From Clostridiales bacterium UBA7573 (GTDB lineage Bacteria; Bacillota; Clostridia; Oscillospirales; CAG-272): DNA of 10,294 bases. Made by a program: the position numbers and the translations under genes. The stretch covers positions 16,046 to 26,339 of the forward strand of contig DLLB01000005.1 in NCBI GenBank assembly GCA_002477905.1. The letters are read 5' to 3'. Shown one piece after another: positions 6,421-10,294 of this stretch. Numbering within the stretch: position 1 is the first letter of the stretch; each line of letters begins with the position of its first letter. Below the pieces are notes generated by a model. The model did not search any database. It was given only the letters and a program-made list of their open reading frames with translations, and was not told the DNA's origin.

Positions 6421-7535
6421 CGGCATACAGAAATCTGCCGCATGGAAGCGAACGGATCAGCACGTTGGGACTGGGGATGGGCGGTATTCAGAGTGCGCCG
6501 CCTGCGGAAATAGAGGCAGTCGTGCGGGAAGCGATCCGTCACGGCATCAACTTTTTTGATCTTTGTGCGGGCGGTGCGGCAGTATACGAACCGTTTGGCA
6601 AAGCGATTGCACAGGCGCGGGAGCAGGTTTATTTTCAACTGCATTTCGGCGCGGTCTATGGCAAGGATGGCGCCTATGGGTGGTCCAGGAATCTGAAGCG
6701 GATCAAAGAAACGTTTTTGTGGGAACTTGGCATGCTCGGCACCGATTATGCGGATTTCGGATTTTTGCACTGCGTGGATACCGAGGACGATCTTGCAGAG
6801 ATCCGGAAAAACGGCATTTTGGATTATGTGCGGGAGCTGAAAGCGCAAGGTGTGGTGAGGCATCTCGGCTTTTCATCTCACACGCCGGCGGTCGCCGCGC
6901 AGTTATTGGATACCCATGAAATGGATATGATGATGTTTTCACTCAACTTGGCATATGACTTGGAGTGCGGAGACGAGTACGGCATCGGTACGGCACAGGA
7001 ACGGACTGCATTGTTGCAGCGTTGTGCGGCGGAGGGCATCGGCGTTTCGGTGATGAAGCCGTTTCACGGCGGACAACTGCTCTCGGAAAAAACATCTCCC
7101 CTTGGAAAAGCACTGACCAAAACGCAATGTCTGCAATACGCGCTGTCCCGACCGGCGGTGCTCACGGTAGTACCGGGGGTACGCGGACTTGCGGATCTGC
7201 GGGAACTGCTCCCGTTTTGGGAGACGGCGGACAGTGTGCAGGCACCGACGTTTGAAAAGGATTTTTCCCAGCGGGTGGAAGCGGGCAACTGTGTATACTG
7301 CAATCACTGTCAACCGTGCCCCGCAAAGATTGACATCGGACTGGTGAATAAATACTACGATCTGTCGCTTGCAGGCGATGAAATGGCATACGATCATTAC
7401 AGCAAACTGCGGGTAAATGCCGACGCGTGTATCGGTTGCGGGCACTGCGACCAAAGATGCCCGTTTGGGGTGAAACAGCAAGCAAAAATGCAAACCATTG
7501 CAAATTATTTTCGTAAAGGAGAAAGAAAAGCATGA
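6417..7535 (+). CDS. Aldo/keto reductase-like 4Fe-4S protein with degenerate catalytic tetrad
   Basis: Like its upstream neighbour this protein is 372 residues with an aldo/keto reductase barrel and ferredoxin-like tail, but the two differ strongly and are not a recent duplication. STLGLGMGGI (15-24) opens the barrel, Asp48 (NFFDLC) and His118 (FGFLHC) are kept, and VVRHLGFSSHTP (146-157) and VVPGV (251-255) mark later strands. By eye, the catalytic Tyr position is Gly53 (a Tyr occurs at 57) and the Lys position is His76 (VYFQLHFG). The classical hydride-transfer chemistry may therefore be altered or lost. The tail has C292, C295, C298 and C301 (the last gap is two residues rather than three, CQPCP) and C338, C341, C344 and C348 (CxxCxxCxxxCP). 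Start and stop both overlap neighbours. Degenerate tetrads of this kind seem to form a recurring subgroup in anaerobes, from memory only. Confidence 0.87.
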   Translation: MTAYRNLPHGSERISTLGLGMGGIQSAPPAEIEAVVREAIRHGINFFDLCAGGAAVYEPFGKAIAQAREQVYFQLHFGAVYGKDGAYGWSRNLKRIKETFLWELGMLGTDYADFGFLHCVDTEDDLAEIRKNGILDYVRELKAQGVVRHLGFSSHTPAVAAQLLDTHEMDMMMFSLNLAYDLECGDEYGIGTAQERTALLQRCAAEGIGVSVMKPFHGGQLLSEKTSPLGKALTKTQCLQYALSRPAVLTVVPGVRGLADLRELLPFWETADSVQAPTFEKDFSQRVEAGNCVYCNHCQPCPAKIDIGLVNKYYDLSLAGDEMAYDHYSKLRVNADACIGCGHCDQRCPFGVKQQAKMQTIANYFRKGERKA

Positions 7536-8119
7536 TGGAAAATGTACTGACCGCAAAACATTTGACTTTGCGGATGAAACTGACCGTAAAATTTTTGATT
7601 TCCGCGGGGATCGTGGCACTCGCGGTGGCTTTGCCGCAGTTTGCGCACCTTGCGCTCGGCGCACAGGCGGGCATGCAGTTGCTTCCGATGTATCTGCCGG
7701 TTCTTTTGGGCGGATGCCTGCTTGGCGCACGGTGGGGACTTGGCATCGGACTTTGCGCGCCGTTTGTAAGTTATCTGTTTACCACCATGGTGATTGGTAC
7801 CCCCATGCCGGCGGCGGCAAGACTGCCGTTTATGATGGCGGAGCTTGCCGTATTTGCGGTGGTTGCCGGATGCTTCACCAAACAGATCACGCGCCATGCG
7901 TGGATGGCGTTTCCGGCAGTTTGGCTGGCGCAACTGACGGGCAGAGCCTTTTTCCTGCTTTCGGTTACGGTTTTTCAGAAGCTCACGCCGTTTACACCGG
8001 CGATGATCGCGGCGCAGATTCAAACCGGCTTGCCCGGACTTGCGTTACAGGCGCTGGTCGTGCCGCTTTTGGTGATTGCGTGCAGAGCGTTGCTTTTGCG
8101 GGATACGCGCCATGACTGA
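7532..8119 (+). CDS. ECF transporter S component (substrate-binding membrane subunit)
   Basis: The 195-residue protein is very hydrophobic with about six membrane segments: roughly 19-37, 48-66, 68-88, 98-115, 124-148 and 165-188. MQLLPMYLPVLLGGCLLGARWGLGIGLCAPFVSYL (48-82) and RLPFMMAELAVFAVVAG (97-113) match the PF12822 style of energy-coupling-factor S components, which capture vitamins or similar small molecules. No EcfA or EcfT gene is in the window, so it would have to use a shared ECF module encoded elsewhere (group II arrangement). The start at 7532 overlaps the previous stop and has AAAGGAG (7515-7521) 10 bases upstream; ATG 7535 is an alternative. It ends with the basic tail CRALLLRDTRHD. 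The next gene overlaps by 8 bases. The ligand cannot be deduced from the sequence. Confidence 0.86.
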   Translation: MMENVLTAKHLTLRMKLTVKFLISAGIVALAVALPQFAHLALGAQAGMQLLPMYLPVLLGGCLLGARWGLGIGLCAPFVSYLFTTMVIGTPMPAAARLPFMMAELAVFAVVAGCFTKQITRHAWMAFPAVWLAQLTGRAFFLLSVTVFQKLTPFTPAMIAAQIQTGLPGLALQALVVPLLVIACRALLLRDTRHD

Positions 8120-8543
8120 TCTGGAAACGGCGGTATCATGCTTAGACGGGCATACACTTGCACTTTGTAAAAACGGAGAAGTGTTGACAAGCGATCTGCG
8201 CGGCGTTGCGCCAATGGTGGATTTTCTGTTAAAAGGGCGCGATCTTACAGGCTATTCTGCCGCAGATCGGGTGGTGGGAAAAGCCGCCGCGATGCTGTTT
8301 GTCAAAGCCAAGATACGGGCGGTGTTTGCACAAACGATCTCCGTTCCGGCAGAGGCGTTTTTGCGTGCGCACGGTGTGGAAGTCCGATATGAGAATCGCA
8401 CCGAACGGATTCGCAACCGCGCAGGCACGGGATTTTGCCCGATGGAGAGCGTGGTGGCGGACGAGGACGATGTGGAGCGCGCTTTTTCCTTGATCTTGCG
8501 TAAATCGGAGGAAATGCGATCACACGGAGAAAAGGGACGGTAA
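8112..8543 (+). CDS. DUF1893 family protein (cytidine deaminase-like fold)
   Basis: The 143-residue protein matches DUF1893 (PF08973) throughout. It has TLALCKNGEVLTSDLRGVAPMVDFL (15-39), the hallmark YSAADRVVGKAAA (48-60) and NRAGTGFCPMES (102-113). The structure of a Thermotoga homologue, TM1506, has a cytidine deaminase-like fold, as I recall, but no reaction is established for the family. Usual deaminase zinc motifs are not evident here; Cys109 is the obvious candidate nucleophile or ligand. The start is taken at ATG 8112, which overlaps the S-component stop by 8 bases (ATGACTGA), and the Met fits the family N-terminus. No strong RBS is visible, so translation probably depends on the preceding gene. 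Its position right after an ECF S component suggests a role linked to the imported compound, but this is inference. Confidence 0.9.
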   Translation: MTDLETAVSCLDGHTLALCKNGEVLTSDLRGVAPMVDFLLKGRDLTGYSAADRVVGKAAAMLFVKAKIRAVFAQTISVPAEAFLRAHGVEVRYENRTERIRNRAGTGFCPMESVVADEDDVERAFSLILRKSEEMRSHGEKGR

Positions 8544-8563
8544 AAAGCGCGGATCATGCAAAC

Positions 8564-8609
8564 AAAGACAGCGTTTTCGCCATGCAGAATGGTGAAACGC
8601 TGTCTTTTT
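8564..8609 (+). terminator. Intrinsic terminator, probably bidirectional
   Basis: A 13-bp stem, AAAGACAGCGTTT (8564-8576) with AAACGCTGTCTTT (8595-8607), ends in five Ts (8605-8609) on the plus strand. On the minus strand the stem is followed by TTTGTTT. It lies 20 bases after the DUF1893 stop and 92 bases beyond the stop of the convergent CAP/SLH gene, so it likely serves both. The remaining bases to 8701 hold no further feature I can support. Confidence 0.85.
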
Positions 8610-8701
8610 ATCAAAGTTGTGTAAATCTGTTTATTTTTGATTTTCCAGATCGGTCTGTTTGCCTTTTCTTCTTTTCGGAAGCCGACTTTGCGCTTTCTGC
8701 T

Positions 8702-10012
8702 TTAAGACATTCTGGTTAAAATCGTAGCGGCTTCCGCACGGGAAAGCGATGCGCCGGGATCAAAGATTCCGCCGGGGCGGCCGGTGAGTAATCCTGCGTT
8801 TGCAACGATTTGCACTGCTTCTTTTGCCCAATCCGCGATGGCGTTTGCATCCGTGAATGTTACCTGTGTGACGCTGGTGAGCGGACGATTGCACGCTTCG
8901 GAAAACCGTTTGACAAAGACTGCAAACTGTTCCCGTGTGACCGGCGCATCCGGTGCAAAGGTGCCGTCTCCCATGCCCAGCACGATGCCGCACTGTTCTC
9001 CCCAAGCCACATACGGCGCATACCACGCGTCCTTTGCGACGTCTGCAAAATGATCGGTACGCAATGTGGTATCCGCTCCTGCCATTCTGCCGAGAATGGT
9101 GACCGCCATGGCGCGGGTTAGTGGTGCGTTCGGTGCAAAGGTACCGTCCCCCATGCCGTTTAAGTAACCGCGGGAAACGGCGTTTTGTACTGCCTCTGCG
9201 TACCAGTCGTCCGCTTGGACATCAGAAAAGCCGGTAGAGGGCGTCGGGGTGGGGGCAGAGCCGTTTTCCGTGACATGTAAGACAAAGGTGGTACGCGCTT
9301 CGCCCAAAGACACGGTGACGGTTCGCGTCCCGGCAGTCGCGGTGTCAAAACCGGAGAGCAGGTTGCCGGTCAGGGGCAGATAGCTTTCTCCGTGTGCGGC
9401 GCAAACCGCCGTCCCATACAGTCCGAGCGCGTCTGCCTGTGTGCCGATCTTGCAGGTGATTTCCGGCTCGGAAACACGCAGACTCTGCACCGCGCAACCG
9501 CCGACAAATAAATTGGCAAAGGAAGTGGAATAGCCATCCGCGCCCCCCTGTACCATGGATACCCCGACATGAGCGAAGTTTCCGTTGAGGATGTTTTCCC
9601 GATGTCCTTGACTCTGCATCCATGCCTGTACCACAGAGCGTGCATCTTTATAGCCTGCGGCAATATTTTCTCCGGCATACCGATAGGAAACGCCTGCGGC
9701 GTCCAGCGCGGTAAACGGTGTGGAGCCATCCGGACGGGTGTGGGAGAATGAAGTGACCAACTCTTTTGCGCGTACGCCGGAGGCATTTTGCAAAGCGGGG
9801 AATACCGATAGCGGCGCAAGTCCCGCGCTTTGCCGTTCTTCATTCAAGAGAAGCAGAATTTCTTCTTCCATCTGCGAAAGTCCGGCACTGCCTGTGCGGC
9901 TTGCGGCGAAGGCTTTTGGTACCAGAGCGGCACAGAAAAGCAACACCGTGAGAAACAAAGCGATCCCACGTGTGAGAAAACGGTTTTTGGCTTGCATTTT
10001 GGATGATTTCAT
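8702..10012 (-). CDS. Secreted CAP-domain protein with Ig-like region and three SLH domains
   Basis: The 436-residue protein has a clear signal peptide: basic start (MKSSKMQAKNRFLTR), hydrophobic core (16-31) and likely cleavage after PKAFA (residue 37). Residues about 48-172 form a bacterial CAP (YkwD/SCP-like) domain. Its conserved residues are His91 in FSHTRPDG, Glu115 in AGENIA and His137 in QSQGHREN. Residues about 176-247 end in GFDTATAGTRTVTVSLGEARTTFVLHV, a bacterial Ig-like (Big_3) strand pattern. A PTPTPSTG linker leads to three SLH domains at roughly 262-311, 321-373 and 385-436. These have the TR-A/E style motifs LTRAM, VTREQ and LSRAE, and should bind secondary cell-wall polymers. 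The start at 10012 is preferred over an upstream GTG (10048) because the signal peptide begins there and a G-rich RBS precedes it. The biochemical role of bacterial CAP proteins is unsettled. It is a single-gene unit unrelated to the redox operon. Confidence 0.93.
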   Translation of the reverse strand: MKSSKMQAKNRFLTRGIALFLTVLLFCAALVPKAFAASRTGSAGLSQMEEEILLLLNEERQSAGLAPLSVFPALQNASGVRAKELVTSFSHTRPDGSTPFTALDAAGVSYRYAGENIAAGYKDARSVVQAWMQSQGHRENILNGNFAHVGVSMVQGGADGYSTSFANLFVGGCAVQSLRVSEPEITCKIGTQADALGLYGTAVCAAHGESYLPLTGNLLSGFDTATAGTRTVTVSLGEARTTFVLHVTENGSAPTPTPSTGFSDVQADDWYAEAVQNAVSRGYLNGMGDGTFAPNAPLTRAMAVTILGRMAGADTTLRTDHFADVAKDAWYAPYVAWGEQCGIVLGMGDGTFAPDAPVTREQFAVFVKRFSEACNRPLTSVTQVTFTDANAIADWAKEAVQIVANAGLLTGRPGGIFDPGASLSRAEAATILTRMS

Positions 10013-10037
10013 AGCAGTCCCTCTCTTTCCGTAGTGT

Positions 10038-10053
10038 CCGCGGAGCACCGCGG
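10038..10053 (-). promoter_or_regulatory. GC-rich stem-loop at the predicted 5' mRNA end of the CAP/SLH gene
   Basis: CCGCGG (10038-10043) and CCGCGG (10048-10053) around a 4-base loop can form a 6-bp, all-GC hairpin. The predicted minus-strand transcription start (about 10054) would put it at the very 5' end of the mRNA, about 25 bases before the start codon. A stabilising leader hairpin is one possible role. Confidence 0.4.
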
Positions 10054-10060
10054 CATATAC

Positions 10061-10089
10061 AGGATACCATACCGCGCGGATTTTGTAAA
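10061..10089 (-). promoter_or_regulatory. Promoter of the CAP/SLH gene
   Basis: On the minus strand a -35 TTTACA (10089-10084) and a -10 TATCCT (10066-10061) are spaced by 17 bases, with TGG before the -10 as an extended element. The -10 is a weaker match than the -35. It lies 49 bases upstream of the ATG at 10012. The spacer holds the palindrome CCGCGCGG (10072-10079). Confidence 0.6.
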
Positions 10090-10118
10090 TGCAAAATGCT
10101 TTCCTTGCAAAACACCTC

Positions 10119-10147
10119 TTTACAAATCGGGTGAAGTATGGTAAAAT
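10119..10147 (+). promoter_or_regulatory. Promoter of the nitroreductase gene
   Basis: TTTACA (10119-10124) and TAAAAT (10142-10147) are spaced by 17 bases, with TGG before the -10 forming an extended element. The expected start is near 10154, leaving a leader of about 48 bases to ATG 10202. It is arranged back to back with the minus-strand promoter, with 29 bases between the two -35 boxes. Confidence 0.72.
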
Positions 10148-10201
10148 AAAAAGAGAAATCCTTTGATTTTGGAAAGATCAAACAGAAATGAGGAAAATTA
10201 C

Positions 10202-10294
10202 ATGGATTTTTTGGATTTAATCCGCGCACGGTATTCTGTAAGAAGCTATGATGCGCGCCCCGTGCCGCAAGAATTGCTTTTGCAGGTACTGGAG
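10202..10294 (+). CDS. Nitroreductase family protein, N-terminal part (3' truncated)
   Basis: Only the first 31 residues are in the window. MDFLDLIRARYSVRSYDARPV is the usual N-terminus of FMN-dependent nitroreductases, where 'R.SvR.f' residues contact the FMN phosphate; here Arg8, Arg10, Ser12 and Arg14 match. AGGA (10191-10194) lies 7 bases before the ATG. Members reduce nitro groups, quinones, flavins or enones using NAD(P)H, or have other redox roles. The substrate cannot be told from this fragment. It has its own promoter and is transcribed away from the CAP/SLH gene. Confidence 0.85.
   Translation, partial: MDFLDLIRARYSVRSYDARPVPQELLLQVLE

Noticed and set aside
5302..7535. Recent tandem duplication giving the two aldo/keto reductases
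   Set aside because: Both are 372 residues by coincidence. Apart from barrel and cysteine motifs their sequences differ throughout, so any duplication is ancient.
6939..7730. Long minus-strand open frame of 263 codons
   Set aside because: It lies antisense to two well-supported genes, has no recognisable domain and is rich in Arg, Pro and Cys, as expected of a shadow frame in this base composition.
8635..8701. Lysine/arginine-rich open stretch just past the CAP/SLH stop, in a shifted frame on the minus strand (ends in QTDLENQK)
   Set aside because: It could be a lost C-terminal tail after a frameshift, but the third SLH domain already ends normally at the existing stop and 20-odd residues are too few to judge.

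Overview
The window looks like a chromosomal segment of an anaerobic, Gram-positive-type Clostridia bacterium (Bacillota), perhaps a gut member of the Oscillospirales. The basis is acetate kinase, ferredoxin-like aldo/keto reductases, an ECF-type vitamin transporter S component, an SLH-anchored CAP protein, A/G-rich Shine-Dalgarno sites and roughly balanced base composition. The species cannot be fixed from the sequence. I see no rRNA, tRNA, CRISPR array, transposase or attachment site.

Layout. (1) Bases 1-525 are the 3' end of a family 2 glycosyltransferase, cut by the left edge. (2) A strong-looking promoter (542-570) followed by two tandem 20-bp operator-like repeats (600-641) opens a unit with a class II aldolase (664-1338) and a slightly atypical acetate kinase (1409-2608). 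The two genes are separated by an imperfect hairpin, and a perfect 16-bp hairpin follows the kinase. (3) Bases 2667-8543 hold six tightly packed same-strand genes: a short FAD-type oxidoreductase, a long FAD oxidoreductase with a HEAT-like tail, two aldo/keto reductases with C-terminal 4Fe-4S motifs, an ECF S component and a DUF1893 protein. Four of the five junctions overlap. At the fifth (5269/5302) there is a 32-base gap and a strong RBS, although an overlapping alternative start exists. A terminator at 8564-8609 closes the operon and probably also serves the convergent gene. (4) On the minus strand, 10012-8702 encodes a secreted CAP-domain protein with an Ig-like region and three SLH domains. 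(5) Bases 10013-10201 are a divergent intergenic region with two nearly mirror-image promoters. The start of a nitroreductase gene runs off the right edge from 10202.

How the genes may work together. The aldolase and acetate kinase could belong to a pathway that cleaves a sugar phosphate and recovers ATP from acetyl phosphate; this is inference. The six-gene operon is the most interesting part. It joins two flavin-type proteins, two iron-sulfur aldo/keto reductases (one with a degenerate catalytic tetrad), a small-molecule uptake subunit and a DUF1893 protein. The overlaps suggest co-production, so one reading is import and redox conversion of a vitamin-like or cyclic substrate. The substrate is unknown and the pathway is not one I recognise.
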